Part shown: positions 9,515-18,821 of the stretch, one piece after another | Layout: the number at the start of each line of letters is the position of its first letter | Numbering within the stretch: the stretch's first letter is position 1 | From: Bombella mellum | GTDB lineage: Bacteria; Pseudomonadota; Alphaproteobacteria; Acetobacterales; Acetobacteraceae | NCBI RefSeq assembly: GCF_014048465.1 | Contig: NZ_PDLY01000004.1 | Span: 1-64,000 of the forward strand | Direction: 5' to 3' | DNA: 64,000 nucleotides | Translations under genes and position numbers: made by a program | The notes under the pieces: model-generated | Databases searched by the model: none | Told to the model about the DNA's origin: nothing | What the model saw: only the letters and a program-made list of their open reading frames with translations

Positions 9515-10429
9515 ATGGCTGGATTTTTTTCTCGACTCAAACAGGGTCTGTCCCGTTCAAGCGCACGCCTCAATGCGGTGTTTGTCAAACGGCAACTTGA
9601 TGATGAAACACTTGAAGAACTCGAAGACGAGCTGATCGCCGCCGACCTTGGCCCTGCCGTGGCCGGGCGGATCATCGAGCAGTTCCGTGAAAAGAGCTTC
9701 GGGGAGCACATCACCCCGGAGGAAATCCGCCAGACGCTGGCCGCAGAGATTTCCCGGGTTCTGGAACCCGTGGCCCAGCCTTTCGAACTGGACGACAGCA
9801 GGAAACCGCATGTCGTGCTGGTGGTGGGCGTCAATGGTGTGGGCAAGACCACGACCATCGGCAAGATCGCCCACCAGTATCACCATCAGGGCAGGTCCGT
9901 CATGATGGTGGCGGGAGATACCTTCCGGGCGGCCGCCGTCGAACAGCTCCAGATATGGGGGGAACGCACCGGCTCACCGGTCATCGCTGGCAAGCCGAGA
10001 GGCGATGCCGCCGGACTGGCCTATGACGGGCTGAAACGGGCCACGGAGGAAAAGGCCGATCTTCTCCTCGTGGATACGGCGGGCCGCCTGCATAATCGTC
10101 AGGCCCTGATGGATGAACTGGCCAAGATCATCCGGGTAATGCAGAAATTCGACCCTTCCGCACCACACAGCGTCCTGCTGGTGCTGGATGCCACCACCGG
10201 GCAGAATGCCATCGAGCAGGTGCGGGCCTTCCGGGAGCTTGTGAATGTCAGCGGGCTGGTGGTGACCAAGCTGGATGGTTCCGCTCGTGGTGGAATCGTG
10301 GTGGCCCTGGCCGAACAGTTCAGGCTGCCTGTCCATCTTGTCGGCGTTGGCGAGCAGGCCGAAGATCTGCGACCTTTCTCCGCTGAAGATTATGCCCGTG
10401 GGCTGGTCGGCGACGCCAAAGCGGAGTAG
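9515..10429 (+). CDS. ftsY: Signal recognition particle receptor FtsY
   Basis: FtsY is the SRP receptor GTPase that docks translating ribosomes at the inner membrane. The 304-residue protein is a compact NG-domain form with only a short amphipathic N-terminus (MAGFFSRLKQGL) instead of the long acidic A domain of E. coli. GTPase motifs are clear: GVNGVGKTTTIGK (about residues 108-120), the DTFRAAA I-box, DTAGR, TKLDG and the closing GVGEQAEDLRPF. It follows mtaB by 44 bp and precedes a small ORF. Confidence 0.97.
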   Translation: MAGFFSRLKQGLSRSSARLNAVFVKRQLDDETLEELEDELIAADLGPAVAGRIIEQFREKSFGEHITPEEIRQTLAAEISRVLEPVAQPFELDDSRKPHVVLVVGVNGVGKTTTIGKIAHQYHHQGRSVMMVAGDTFRAAAVEQLQIWGERTGSPVIAGKPRGDAAGLAYDGLKRATEEKADLLLVDTAGRLHNRQALMDELAKIIRVMQKFDPSAPHSVLLVLDATTGQNAIEQVRAFRELVNVSGLVVTKLDGSARGGIVVALAEQFRLPVHLVGVGEQAEDLRPFSAEDYARGLVGDAKAE

Positions 10430-10484
10430 CCTGTCCCCGTCCACGGAAATCGAGTGGACACCCGCCTAGAAGGAGGCTTTCTTC

Positions 10485-10592
10485 ATGTTCAGAGTACTTT
10501 TTAGATTCGCTGTCGAGACCGCCATGACAGTTGTCGTCGGAAAGGTCTTGAAGAAACTGCTGGACAGGCTGTTCCCTGACAACAGGGCCTGA
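10485..10592 (+). CDS. Small 35-residue basic protein downstream of ftsY
   Basis: This short reading frame runs from an ATG with a perfect AAGGAGG ribosome site (10470-10476, spacing 8) to TGA, followed by a strong intrinsic terminator. The peptide starts MFRVLFRFAVETAMTVVVGK and ends DRLFPDNRA. It has a hydrophobic centre and a Lys/Arg-rich second half, suggesting a membrane-associated or amphipathic helix. I recognise no family. The ribosome site, clean ends and place in the ftsY operon argue that it is real; conservation is untested. Confidence 0.6.
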   Translation: MFRVLFRFAVETAMTVVVGKVLKKLLDRLFPDNRA

Positions 10593-10632
10593 ACGGCAGG
10601 TCAGGCTGTCCTCAACGGGACATCAGACGAAA

Positions 10633-10668
10633 AAGGGAGTGTCCAGAGACTGGACACTCCCTTTTTTT
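10633..10668 (+). terminator. Rho-independent terminator of the dapF-mtaB-ftsY-small ORF unit
   Basis: An 11-bp perfect stem GGGAGTGTCCA/TGGACACTCCC with a five-base loop is followed by seven T residues (10662-10668). An A run on the left lets it also serve the convergent lipoprotein gene on the minus strand. Confidence 0.93.
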
Positions 10669-10692
10669 GCATGCATGCCAGCCCAAGGACGC

Positions 10693-11082
10693 TCAGTCCG
10701 CCACACCATTATGCGTGGCAATCTTGGACATGGAGAACGTATGATGCCAGACGTGCCCTTTGTCATCATAAATGATCAGAACCGTCTTGGCCTTTCCGTG
10801 TCTTCCGTTTGAAAACGCCGAGTAATAAGGAATGTAGTTCTCCCCATTCTCATGCAGCGTCTTGAACTCATACTTCCATACTTCACGGCCGCCATCCGTA
10901 TAGTTGATCTCCAGCGGATCCCCGAACATGGTCTTGACCTGGTCCTTGGTCGTCACCCCATCCTGAATTTTCTGGTCGACCGTTGCTGCCGTCTCATCCT
11001 TGATGGAACGATTGCCATAAGACGAACATCCTGCCAAGGCAAACACCAAGGCCATGCCTCCTGCACACAGTATCTTCCTCAT
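10693..11082 (-). CDS. OmlA/SmpA-like (BamE-fold) lipoprotein
   Basis: This 129-residue protein has a lipoprotein signal peptide (MRKILCAGG... with lipobox LAGC, Cys at about residue 19). The mature part includes VTTKDQVKTMFGDP, the hallmark start of the SmpA/OmlA/BamE beta-alpha fold, and an aromatic strand region (EVWKYEF). Members often associate with outer-membrane assembly, but this one is not clearly BamE itself. The ATG at 11082 has GGAGGAGT upstream; an earlier in-frame start would spoil the signal peptide. It is monocistronic. Confidence 0.72.
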   Translation of the reverse strand: MRKILCAGGMALVFALAGCSSYGNRSIKDETAATVDQKIQDGVTTKDQVKTMFGDPLEINYTDGGREVWKYEFKTLHENGENYIPYYSAFSNGRHGKAKTVLIIYDDKGHVWHHTFSMSKIATHNGVAD

Positions 11083-11168
11083 GCGGAAAGAGACTCCTCC
11101 TTCATGGAACACCACAACCCAAGACCAGACATGATCCCGGCAAGACATTGTCTAGAATGTCAAACATG

Positions 11169-11199
11169 AAAAGGCCAGCCTACAAAAGGCTGGCCTTTT
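11169..11199 (-). terminator. Rho-independent terminator after purA
   Basis: A 12-bp perfect stem AAAAGGCCAGCC/GGCTGGCCTTTT with a seven-base loop lies 25 bp past the purA stop. The minus strand ends in a TTTT tract. It also insulates the downstream lipoprotein gene. Confidence 0.88.
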
Positions 11200-11223
11200 C
11201 AAATGCTACCTGTCGTGGATTAT

Positions 11224-12513
11224 TCAGCCCTCGAAAGGATCCGTCACGAGGATGGTGTCCTCACGCTCCGGGCTGGTGGACAGCAGGGTGACCGGCGTAC
11301 CGATCAGCTCCTCGATACGACGGACATACTTGATGGCCTGCGCCGGCAGTTCTGCCCAGGAACGGGCACCTCCGGTCGTCTCGTTCCAGCCCGGCATGGT
11401 CTCCAGAACGGGTTTCACACGGGCCTGGGCCCCCGGTGCGGAAGGGAAACTGTCAATCTTCTGGCCGTCCAGCTCATAACCGACGCAGATGGACACTTCC
11501 TTCATGCCATCCAGAATGTCCAGCTTCGTCAGGGCCACGCCACTCACGCCACCAACACGCACGGCCCGGCGGACCATGGCCGCATCGAACCAGCCACAGC
11601 GGCGGGGACGGCCCGTTACGGTCCCGAACTCACGCCCACGTTCGGCCATGCCCTTTCCGACCTCATCAAACAGCTCGGAAGGGAAAGGCCCTTCACCAAC
11701 ACGGGTTGTGTAAGCCTTGGCAATGCCCAGCACGAACCCGACGGATTTCGGGCTCATGCCGCTGCCGGAAGCCGCAATGGCCGCCACCGTGTTGGAGCTT
11801 GTCACGAAAGGATAGGTCCCGTGGTCCACATCCAGCATGACAGCCTGTGCCCCCTCGAAGAGGATACGCTTGCCAGCCCGGTCCGCCTCGGCCAGACGGT
11901 CCCACGCACAGCAGGCATAGGGCAGGAGACGGGGCGTGATCTCCTTCAGGAAGTCCAGAATCTGCTGCTTGGTGAAGGTTTCCGCTCCCAGACCAGCCAG
12001 AAGCGTGTTGTGATGGAGTAGAAGCTCATCGATCTTCCAGTCCAGCGTTTCGGGCTCGGAAAGATCGCAGATGCGGATGGCCCGGCGGGCCACCTTGTCC
12101 TCATAGGCCGGACCGATGCCACGGCCTGTCGTGCCGATCTTGTGGTTGCCACGGGCAACCTCACGGGCACGGTCCAGCGCACCATGCAGGGGCAGGATGA
12201 GAGGAGCCGTCTCGGCAATCCAGAGCGTTTCCGGCGTGACGGTCAGTCCCTGTTCCGTCACACGGTCGATCTCGCTCATCAGGGCCTTGGGGTCCACCAC
12301 CACGCCATTGCCGATAACGCCAATCTTCCCGCCAACCAGACCGGAAGGAAGCAGGGAAAGCTTGTAGACCTGATCGTTCACGACCAGCGTATGGCCGGCA
12401 TTGTGCCCGCCCTGAAAGCGGACAACGATATCGGCCCGGCTGGCCAGCCAGTCAACGATCTTGCCTTTACCCTCATCGCCCCACTGGGTTCCGATTACGG
12501 TAACATTGGCCAT
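11224..12513 (-). CDS. purA: Adenylosuccinate synthetase
   Basis: PurA condenses IMP and aspartate with GTP hydrolysis, the first committed step to AMP. The 429-residue protein has the family length and motifs: [11 protein letters not shown] at the N-terminus, [24 protein letters not shown] and the C-terminal [11 protein letters not shown]. The ATG at 12513 (MANVTVIG) has GAGGGAAG upstream. It is the third gene of a serC-hisZ-purA group, about 50 bp from hisZ. Confidence 0.98.
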   Translation of the reverse strand: MANVTVIGTQWGDEGKGKIVDWLASRADIVVRFQGGHNAGHTLVVNDQVYKLSLLPSGLVGGKIGVIGNGVVVDPKALMSEIDRVTEQGLTVTPETLWIAETAPLILPLHGALDRAREVARGNHKIGTTGRGIGPAYEDKVARRAIRICDLSEPETLDWKIDELLLHHNTLLAGLGAETFTKQQILDFLKEITPRLLPYACCAWDRLAEADRAGKRILFEGAQAVMLDVDHGTYPFVTSSNTVAAIAASGSGMSPKSVGFVLGIAKAYTTRVGEGPFPSELFDEVGKGMAERGREFGTVTGRPRRCGWFDAAMVRRAVRVGGVSGVALTKLDILDGMKEVSICVGYELDGQKIDSFPSAPGAQARVKPVLETMPGWNETTGGARSWAELPAQAIKYVRRIEELIGTPVTLLSTSPEREDTILVTDPFEG

Positions 12514-12561
12514 AAGAATGTCTTCCCTCAACGTCTCACGATGGCAGCCCCTGCCAGCACC

Positions 12562-13707
12562 TCAGCGTGCCAATGCGACGGGTTTTCCATCTTTCCAGAT
12601 ATGGCTGCACCGCAGATGATGCGCCTCCTGCTCCATCTCGCCTGATTCCCCAAGCGATGCGATCGTGGCATAGCCTGCCTCATGCAGGCTGGACAAGACC
12701 TCTGCCGCCATGATGGATGGCACGAGGCACCGTTTCCGCCGTTTCGGCTTTTCTGCAACCCGCAGGAAGGCATGGGGGTTGAGGGTCAGCCCGCAGGCCG
12801 GCTCCTCCCCGGCCAGATAGCGGCCGCCACGCCCCAGCTCCTCACGGGAATACATGGCAAAAACCGTCACGCAGACCCCCGTATGATACCGCCAGCCCCG
12901 GAAATCCACCGGGTCCACTGTCAGGCGGGCATCCGGCATACGGGCCAGAATCGCCGCCACGTCAGCCTTCAGCCGTTCGACATGAGGTTTCAGCATGTCG
13001 GGGAAATCCAGCATCTCCAGCTTTTCCAGAGCTGTGGCGGCAGGGCCGACGGCCGCCATCATGCCCAGAAGAAGCTCCGCCCACGGGCCGCCACAGTCCC
13101 GCACGGCGGCGGCATCCCGCCTGTCCAGCGCATGGATGATGCTGTCCCGCTCGGTGCCAGAGAAGCTCTCCTCAATCAGGCTCCAGATCATGACGGGCAT
13201 GGAAAGATCAAAGGACACGTTGGCAATGCCCAGACGGGCCAGAGCCTCCGCCCCAAGGGCGATCACCTCGGCATCCGCCTCGGCCCTGTCCGGGCCGATC
13301 AGCTCGATTCCGGCCTGCGATATCTGCCGCTGCCCCTCACGGCCAAGCGTGCCGATCACCACACAGTCCCCTGCATAGGAGAGACGGAGCGGGCGGGGAC
13401 TGTCCTGCATCCGCACCGCAGCAATGCGGGCAATCTGGGTCGTCATGTCCGGCCGCAGGGCCATCATCCGGTGGGAGGACGGATCCAGCAGACGGAAACT
13501 CTGCTCCGCCAGGGCCTCACCGGCTCCGCTCAGCAGGGAGCCTTCAAACTCCAGCAGAGGCGGACGGACACGCTCATACCCATGGCACGAAAACACGTCC
13601 ATCACTTCAGCAAGGCCACGGGCCTCCGCCTCCGCCTCGGCGGGGAGAAGGTCCACGAACCCCATCGGCAGCAGAGCAGGACTGGATGTCTCGGGACCGT
13701 TGATCAT
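12562..13707 (-). CDS. hisZ: ATP phosphoribosyltransferase regulatory subunit HisZ
   Basis: HisZ is a catalytically inactive histidyl-tRNA synthetase paralogue that binds short-form HisG, which cannot work alone, and confers histidine feedback control. The 381-residue protein shows the class II core (RPPLLEFEGSLL, RLLDPSSHRMMALRPDMT) but lacks the anticodon-binding domain of HisS. Its presence implies a short HisG elsewhere in the genome. The start overlaps the serC stop by 4 bp (ATGA). Confidence 0.88.
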   Translation of the reverse strand: MINGPETSSPALLPMGFVDLLPAEAEAEARGLAEVMDVFSCHGYERVRPPLLEFEGSLLSGAGEALAEQSFRLLDPSSHRMMALRPDMTTQIARIAAVRMQDSPRPLRLSYAGDCVVIGTLGREGQRQISQAGIELIGPDRAEADAEVIALGAEALARLGIANVSFDLSMPVMIWSLIEESFSGTERDSIIHALDRRDAAAVRDCGGPWAELLLGMMAAVGPAATALEKLEMLDFPDMLKPHVERLKADVAAILARMPDARLTVDPVDFRGWRYHTGVCVTVFAMYSREELGRGGRYLAGEEPACGLTLNPHAFLRVAEKPKRRKRCLVPSIMAAEVLSSLHEAGYATIASLGESGEMEQEAHHLRCSHIWKDGKPVALAR

Positions 13708-14870
13708 GACGCAGCAAACTTCTCTTCGATACGGGCAAAGGCCCAGTCAAGCCAGGGCAGCAGGGCCTCGATGTCCTCGGCCTCCACCGTGGCCCCTCCC
13801 CAGATGCGCAGACCGGCGGGCGCATCACGATAACCAGCCAGATCGTACCCGGCCTTTTCCTCTTCCAGAAGGCCCGTCATGGCCTTGATGACCCTGGACC
13901 GGTCCGCATCATCCAGTGCCTCAAACCACGGGGCGGTGATCTTCAGGCAGATGGAGGTGCAGGAGCGTGTCTCTTTCTTCTCGCTGAGGAAGGCCACCCA
14001 GTCACGGTCCGCCACCCAGCGTTCCACGATGGACAGATTCCTGCGGGAGCGGGCCTTGAGGGCTTCCAGCCCTCCAATGGATTCAGCCCAGCGCAGGCCA
14101 TCCAGCGCATCCTCCACGCAGAGCATGGACGGCGTGTTGATGGTGTCCCCCCGGAATATGGCCTCATTCAGCCCTTTTTTATTGGTCAGGCGGAAAATCT
14201 TGGGCAACGGCCTCTGGTTGCCCTCTTCCAGCCGCCGGACCGCCTTCGGGCTGAGGGCCACCATGCCATGAGCTGCCTCACCGCCCAGGGCCTTCTGCCA
14301 GGACCATGTGACGACATCCAGCCGGTCCCACGGAAGGTCCATCGCAAAGGCGGCCGAGGTGGCATCACAGATCACGAGGCCGTCATGCTGCGCCGGGACG
14401 CTCTCCACGGAGGGGATGCAGACGCCTGATGTCGTGCCGTTCCATGTCAGCACCACATCATGGGACCAGTCGATCTGCGCCATGTCCGGCAGCTCGCCAT
14501 AGGGAGCCTCCAGAACACGCAGGTCTTCCAGCCTCAGGATGTCCTTCAGGTCCTGCGCCCACGTGCCGGAAAAGCTCTCGAAGGACAGGACATCCATGCC
14601 ACGCTGCCCTGCCAGTGCCCAGAGGATCATCTCCACGGCTCCCGTGTCGGAGGCCGGAACAATGCCAACCTGCCAGTCCTCCGGTATACCCAGCAGGGCC
14701 GCCGACCGGGTGATGACCTCATGGAGCCGCGCCCGTCCTTCTGCCGCACGATGGGACCGCCCGAGGAAAGCCCCCTTCAGGGCCTCTGGTGTCCAGCCCG
14801 GACGTTTGACACATGGGCCGGATGAAAAATAGGGCCGCCGGGGACGGTGCGAAGGCTTGGCTGCGGTCAT
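13704..14870 (-). CDS. serC: Phosphoserine aminotransferase
   Basis: SerC is a PLP enzyme that transaminates 3-phosphohydroxypyruvate to phosphoserine. The 388-residue protein opens with RPYFSSGPCVKRPGW, typical of the alphaproteobacterial/archaeal subgroup. It carries the PLP Lys in TWSWQKALGGEAAHG and the Asp in CDATSAAFA. The preferred ATG is 14870; another lies at 14888. The leader upstream is G/C-rich and potentially structured. It heads the serC-hisZ-purA unit. Confidence 0.93.
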   Translation of the reverse strand: MTAAKPSHRPRRPYFSSGPCVKRPGWTPEALKGAFLGRSHRAAEGRARLHEVITRSAALLGIPEDWQVGIVPASDTGAVEMILWALAGQRGMDVLSFESFSGTWAQDLKDILRLEDLRVLEAPYGELPDMAQIDWSHDVVLTWNGTTSGVCIPSVESVPAQHDGLVICDATSAAFAMDLPWDRLDVVTWSWQKALGGEAAHGMVALSPKAVRRLEEGNQRPLPKIFRLTNKKGLNEAIFRGDTINTPSMLCVEDALDGLRWAESIGGLEALKARSRRNLSIVERWVADRDWVAFLSEKKETRSCTSICLKITAPWFEALDDADRSRVIKAMTGLLEEEKAGYDLAGYRDAPAGLRIWGGATVEAEDIEALLPWLDWAFARIEEKFAAS

Positions 14871-15000
14871 GATTGGCAGGTCATCCATGATTCAGAAGGC
14901 GCAAGACACCGCACGTCCCCACCACAGGCAGGCGGCAGCGGCCCCTCACGGCAAACGGTTACTTTTTTCCTAGGTGTCACAGGCACCAGAAGGGGTCAAG
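14871..15000 (-). promoter_or_regulatory. Structured G/C-rich 5' leader of serC
   Basis: On the minus strand the serC start is preceded by a G/C-rich leader with several short complementary blocks. An A-rich entry (about 14960-14966) is followed by CCGTGAGGGGCCGC and by alternating GCGGTG/GCGCC segments. A conserved serC RNA motif, a riboswitch candidate, is known upstream of alphaproteobacterial serC. Whether this leader belongs to it cannot be judged by eye. No clear -35/-10 pair was found. Confidence 0.3.
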
Positions 15001-15054
15001 CCAGCTCATCCCGGCCGGGCCACCCATCACTTCACTGTCATGTCCTGCAAAATA

Positions 15055-15139
15055 TGGTGCGAAAGAGGGGACTCGAACCCCTATGCCTTGCGGCGGTCGA
15101 TTTTGAGCCGACTGCGTCTACCAGTTCCGCCACTCTCGC
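15055..15139 (-). tRNA. tRNA-Leu (CAA)
   Basis: The minus strand folds as a class II tRNA of 85 nt including an encoded CCA (15055-15057). The acceptor GCGAGAG pairs with CTTTCGC through one G-U. The D-arm region reads TGGCGGAACTGGTAGACGC, the anticodon loop CTCAAAA gives CAA, and a long variable arm and GGTTCGAGTCC T-arm follow. The long variable arm and the CAA anticodon identify Leu. It stands alone between serC and argC. Confidence 0.95.
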
Positions 15140-15254
15140 CCATCAGTCCACTTCTCCTTCAGGAAGAGAAGACGGCCCGCTTATAAAATATCTGGTCCCA
15201 AAGAACCAGTAGAAGGGGCAGAAAAAATCCACCCCTGCCCCTGTTACTGCCGGT

Positions 15255-16166
15255 TCAGGCAATATCCTGCCCGCTCATCAGCAGGATGTTACGCATGGCC
15301 GCACCGGAGGCCCCCTTGCCGAGATTGTCCAGAGACGCCGTCAGAAGGGCCTGCCCGCTATGGCCACTCACCCGCAGCTCCATGTCATCCCGGCCCGCCA
15401 TGACCTCGGCCACCAGCTTCGGCTCGGACTCCACGACACGGATGGTTTTCGCATTCCTGTAGAACTCCCTGAGGACAGCCGTGACATCCTCGATCATCGG
15501 CACGCCGGGGAGGGACACCAGATGCAGCGGAATGGACACGATCATCCCCTGAGGGAAGTGCCCGACAGACGGCACGAACAGCGGATTGCGTGTCAGGCCG
15601 CTATACTGCGTCATTTCCGGCAGATGCTTGTGCTGAAGATTCAGGCCATAAAGGAAAAAGGCCGGGCCACCCGCCTCTTCCTGCTGCTCGATCATCGTAC
15701 GGCCACCGCCGCTATAGCCGGACACCGCATTGATGGACACATGAGCGTCCACCGGCAGCAGTCCCGCCTGAACCAGCGGCCTCAGCAGGGCGATGGCACC
15801 CGTCGCATAACAGCCGGGATTGCTGACGAACCGGGCCTTCCTGATCCGTTCCGGTTGGGTAGCATCCAGCTCCGGCAGACCATAGACCCAGTCCGGATTG
15901 ACCCGATGGGCCGTGCTGGCATCCAGAAAACGGGTACCCGTGTCCTGCCCCAGGGCCACGGCCTCACGGGCCGCATCGTCCGGCAGGCACAGCACGGTGA
16001 TGTCGGCCTGTGCCATGAGGTCGTGACGGGCCTGAGGGTCCTTCCGCTGGGCAGGGTCAATGCTCAGCAGCTTCAGGTCATGGCGGTCCGCCACGGCCTC
16101 GACACGCCGACGGATGCCCAGCCCCGTCGTTCCGGCCTCACCATCAATGAATATGTGCGTCGTCAT
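15255..16166 (-). CDS. argC: N-acetyl-gamma-glutamyl-phosphate reductase (type 2)
   Basis: ArgC reduces N-acetylglutamyl phosphate to the semialdehyde in arginine biosynthesis. The 303-residue protein is the shorter type 2 form (IFIDGEAGTTGLGIRRR at the N-terminus). The catalytic Cys lies in SNPGCYATGAI, with VSGYSGGGR and VPSVGHFPQGM further on. ArgD and ArgF lie about 38 kb away, so the arginine genes are dispersed here. A weak hairpin at 15214-15242 follows the stop. Confidence 0.95.
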   Translation of the reverse strand: MTTHIFIDGEAGTTGLGIRRRVEAVADRHDLKLLSIDPAQRKDPQARHDLMAQADITVLCLPDDAAREAVALGQDTGTRFLDASTAHRVNPDWVYGLPELDATQPERIRKARFVSNPGCYATGAIALLRPLVQAGLLPVDAHVSINAVSGYSGGGRTMIEQQEEAGGPAFFLYGLNLQHKHLPEMTQYSGLTRNPLFVPSVGHFPQGMIVSIPLHLVSLPGVPMIEDVTAVLREFYRNAKTIRVVESEPKLVAEVMAGRDDMELRVSGHSGQALLTASLDNLGKGASGAAMRNILLMSGQDIA

Positions 16167-16214
16167 CGTCCCGGCTTCCCTGTTGCCTGTCCCCTGTGAC
16201 CGGGGCGGAGCCGT

Positions 16215-16724
16215 TCACCACTGGAACAGCATCCGTCTCTTTTCATACAGGAGCATGATGTGCCCGTCCCGCTCGAACTGGTCAAGCAGGCTCATGCCGA
16301 TGCTGCCCAGCACGATGCGGGAGGGCCGGTTGTCCTCACGGGCGACGGCGACGACACGCTCCACCCCCGCATCCAGCACGAAGGTGAGGGCCGTACCGGC
16401 AGCCTCACGGGCGATGCCACGCCCGGCAGCCCACGGGAACAGGGCAAAACGCAGGCCGATTCCCCGGCCATCGGGACGTTCATGCACGCCCGTCATGCCG
16501 ACGAAACGGCCCTGCTCGATAATGGAAAAGATGCCGATGCCCCGCTCGGCCCAGAAGGCCACGTCCTCGGCCATTTCGGCCTCGGCCCGGGCACGGTTGC
16601 GCACGCCACCCAGCATGGACCCGAACGCCCCGACATCCGCCTTCAGCCTCGCCATGTCCTCCATGTCCGGCCAGTTGACCGGACGGAGGATCAGGCGGGC
16701 CGTCCGCAGTTCATTGCCCAGCAC
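16215..16724 (-). CDS. GNAT-family N-acetyltransferase (RimJ/RimL-like)
   Basis: The 169-residue protein has the acetyltransferase-3 layout: LRTARLILRPV at the N-terminus, a central beta strand GMTGVHERPDGRGI, a degenerate acetyl-CoA loop around AAGRGIAREA and VVAVAREDNRPSRIVLGSIGM. RimJ/RimL relatives acetylate N-terminal amines of ribosomal proteins or small molecules; the substrate here is unknown. It starts 21 bp after the ettA stop and may be co-transcribed with it. Confidence 0.85.
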   Translation of the reverse strand: MLGNELRTARLILRPVNWPDMEDMARLKADVGAFGSMLGGVRNRARAEAEMAEDVAFWAERGIGIFSIIEQGRFVGMTGVHERPDGRGIGLRFALFPWAAGRGIAREAAGTALTFVLDAGVERVVAVAREDNRPSRIVLGSIGMSLLDQFERDGHIMLLYEKRRMLFQW

Positions 16725-16745
16725 GACACGCCGCCCGGAAGGCGA

Positions 16746-18425
16746 TCAGCGTGTGATGGGGCGGTAACGGATGCGGCTCGGCTCCGTGGAATCAGGCCCC
16801 AGACGGCGGCGTTTGTCTTCCTCATACTGCTGGAAGTTGCCCTCGAACCACTCCACATGGCTGTCCCCCTCGAAGGCGAGGATATGCGTGGCCAGACGGT
16901 CGAGGAACCAGCGGTCATGGCTGATGACCACGGCACAGCCTGCGAAGGATTCCAAGGCATCCTCCAGCGCACGGAGCGTATCGACGTCCAGATCGTTGGT
17001 CGGTTCGTCGAGCAGCAGGACGTTGTTGTCCTCCTTGAGCATCTTGGCCAGATGCACGCGGTTGCGCTCACCACCGGAGAGGACGCCCAGACGCTTCTGC
17101 TGGTCCGGCCCCTTGAAGTTGAAGGCCCCGACATAGGCACGGGACGGCACGGCCCGCTTGCCCAGATGGATGACGTCCGTTCCGCCGGAAATTTCTTCCC
17201 AGACGGTCTTGCTGTCGTCCAGATCATTACGGGACTGGTCGACATAGCCCAGCCTGACCGTATCACCGATCTTCAGGGAGCCGGAATCAGGCTGCTCCTG
17301 CCCGGTGATCATCTTGAAGAGCGTGGACTTGCCGGCACCATTCGGCCCGATGACCCCCACGATTCCACCCGGCGGCAGCTTGAAATTGAGATTGTCGATC
17401 AGCTGGCGGTCACCAAAACCCTTGCAGAGATTCTCGGCCTCGATGACCGTCTGACCCAGACGGGGACCGGGCGTGATGACGATGTCCGCCGTGCCTCCAG
17501 CAGCCTCCTGCCCGGCAGCCAGCATTTCCTCGTAACGGGTGATACGGGCCTTGCTCTTGGCCTGACGGGCCTTGGGCGAACTGGCGATCCACTGCTGTTC
17601 CGCTGCGAGGGCACGCTGGCGGGAGCTTTCCTCTTTCTCCTCCTGGGCCAGACGCTTGCGCTTCTGCTCCAGCCAGGACGAGTAATTGCCCTCGAACGGA
17701 TAGCCACGGCCACGCTCGATCTCGAGAATCCAGTTGGTGACGTTGTCGAGGAAGTAACGGTCATGGGTAATGACCATCACGGTGCCCTTGTATTCACGCA
17801 GGGTCTTTTCGAGCCATGCCACGCTCTCGGCGTCCAGATGGTTGGTCGGCTCATCGAGCAGCAGGATGTCGGGCTTCTCAAGCAGCAGGCGGCACAGGGC
17901 CACACGACGCTTCTCACCGCCGGAAAGCTTGTCCACCGGGCTGTCCGCCGGGGGGCAGCGCAGCGCATCCAGAGCGATCTCCAGATGACGGTCCAGCTCC
18001 CAGCCATCCTCGGCATCAATCTTTTCCTGAAGCTCGGCCTGCTCGGCGAGAAGGTCGTTCATCTCCTCGTCGGACATGGGTTCGGCAAACTTCATGGAGA
18101 TTTCATTGAAACGCTCCACGGCCTTCTTCAGCGCACCGAAGCCCTGTGCGGCGTTCTCGCCCACGGTCAGGTTCGGGTCCAGCTGCGGCTCCTGCTCCAG
18201 ATAGCCGATGCGGACACCCTCGGCTGCCCAGGCCTCACCGCCGAATTCTTTCTCGATTCCAGCCATGATCTTCAGCAGGGTGGACTTACCTGCGCCGTTC
18301 ACGCCGAGGATACCGATCTTCACCCCCGGCAGGAAGGAGAGCGTGATCCCCTTGAACACCTCACGGCCGCCCGGATAGGACTTTGTGACGTCCTTCATGA
18401 CATAGACATACTGATAGGCGGCCAT
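16746..18425 (-). CDS. ettA: Energy-dependent translational throttle protein EttA (ABC-F)
   Basis: The 559-residue soluble ABC-F ATPase has two nucleotide-binding domains without membrane segments. The first has [20 protein letters not shown] and [10 protein letters not shown]. The second has [22 protein letters not shown] and [10 protein letters not shown]. The charged linker between them and a short arm insertion in the first domain fit EttA, which binds the ribosomal E site and gates the first peptide bond by ATP/ADP ratio. It opens [13 protein letters not shown], as is typical for the family. Confidence 0.95.
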   Translation of the reverse strand: MAAYQYVYVMKDVTKSYPGGREVFKGITLSFLPGVKIGILGVNGAGKSTLLKIMAGIEKEFGGEAWAAEGVRIGYLEQEPQLDPNLTVGENAAQGFGALKKAVERFNEISMKFAEPMSDEEMNDLLAEQAELQEKIDAEDGWELDRHLEIALDALRCPPADSPVDKLSGGEKRRVALCRLLLEKPDILLLDEPTNHLDAESVAWLEKTLREYKGTVMVITHDRYFLDNVTNWILEIERGRGYPFEGNYSSWLEQKRKRLAQEEKEESSRQRALAAEQQWIASSPKARQAKSKARITRYEEMLAAGQEAAGGTADIVITPGPRLGQTVIEAENLCKGFGDRQLIDNLNFKLPPGGIVGVIGPNGAGKSTLFKMITGQEQPDSGSLKIGDTVRLGYVDQSRNDLDDSKTVWEEISGGTDVIHLGKRAVPSRAYVGAFNFKGPDQQKRLGVLSGGERNRVHLAKMLKEDNNVLLLDEPTNDLDVDTLRALEDALESFAGCAVVISHDRWFLDRLATHILAFEGDSHVEWFEGNFQQYEEDKRRRLGPDSTEPSRIRYRPITR

Positions 18426-18542
18426 GGACGGTCTCCTCTAGAACACACGGACAAATAGGCAGGAAGCAGGACTGTGCCCCCTGTCGCCCGGGGCGTTTCC
18501 CAACAAAACAGGCATGCCCCACACAATCATGGGGGCGTCACC

Positions 18543-18616
18543 TGCGCCCGGCAGGACTCGAACCCGCAACCTAGCCGTTATGAGCGGCCAGCTCTAACCA
18601 ATTGAGCTACAGGCGC
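18543..18616 (-). tRNA. tRNA with CAU anticodon (elongator Met or Ile2)
   Basis: The minus strand folds as a 74-nt class I tRNA: acceptor GCGCCTG pairing CGGGCGC, D-arm AGCTCAATTGGTTAGAGC, anticodon stem GGCCG/CGGCT around loop CTCATAA (CAU), and T-arm GGGTTCGAGTCC. The first base pair is a normal G-C and three stacked G-C pairs are absent from the anticodon stem, so it is not the initiator. Met and lysidine-modified Ile2 cannot be separated by eye. The 3' CCA is not encoded (AGG follows the stem). Confidence 0.92.
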
Positions 18617-18821
18617 ACAGACATTCCGCCACATCGCTCATGCACGATATTTTTTCAACCCCCTGCGGGGCAAAAACACGCCAGACAGGACAAATAATGC
18701 GCTTTCTTTTTCCCTGCTTCCCCGCAGCAGACAGGCCACAGGCAATACACATATACAACACCGGGCATATTCATTAATAATGCGCCCATCACATCACCCA
18801 AAGACACGGATGGAGCAGACG

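Noticed and set aside
15214-15242. Hairpin AGGGGCAG/CTGCCCCT after argC
   Set aside because: The stem is short, the A-rich tract lies in its loop and no T-run follows in the argC direction; too weak to call a terminator.
16260-18458. 732-codon plus-strand frame antisense to ettA and the GNAT gene
   Set aside because: Shadow frame across two real minus-strand genes; no recognisable domain.
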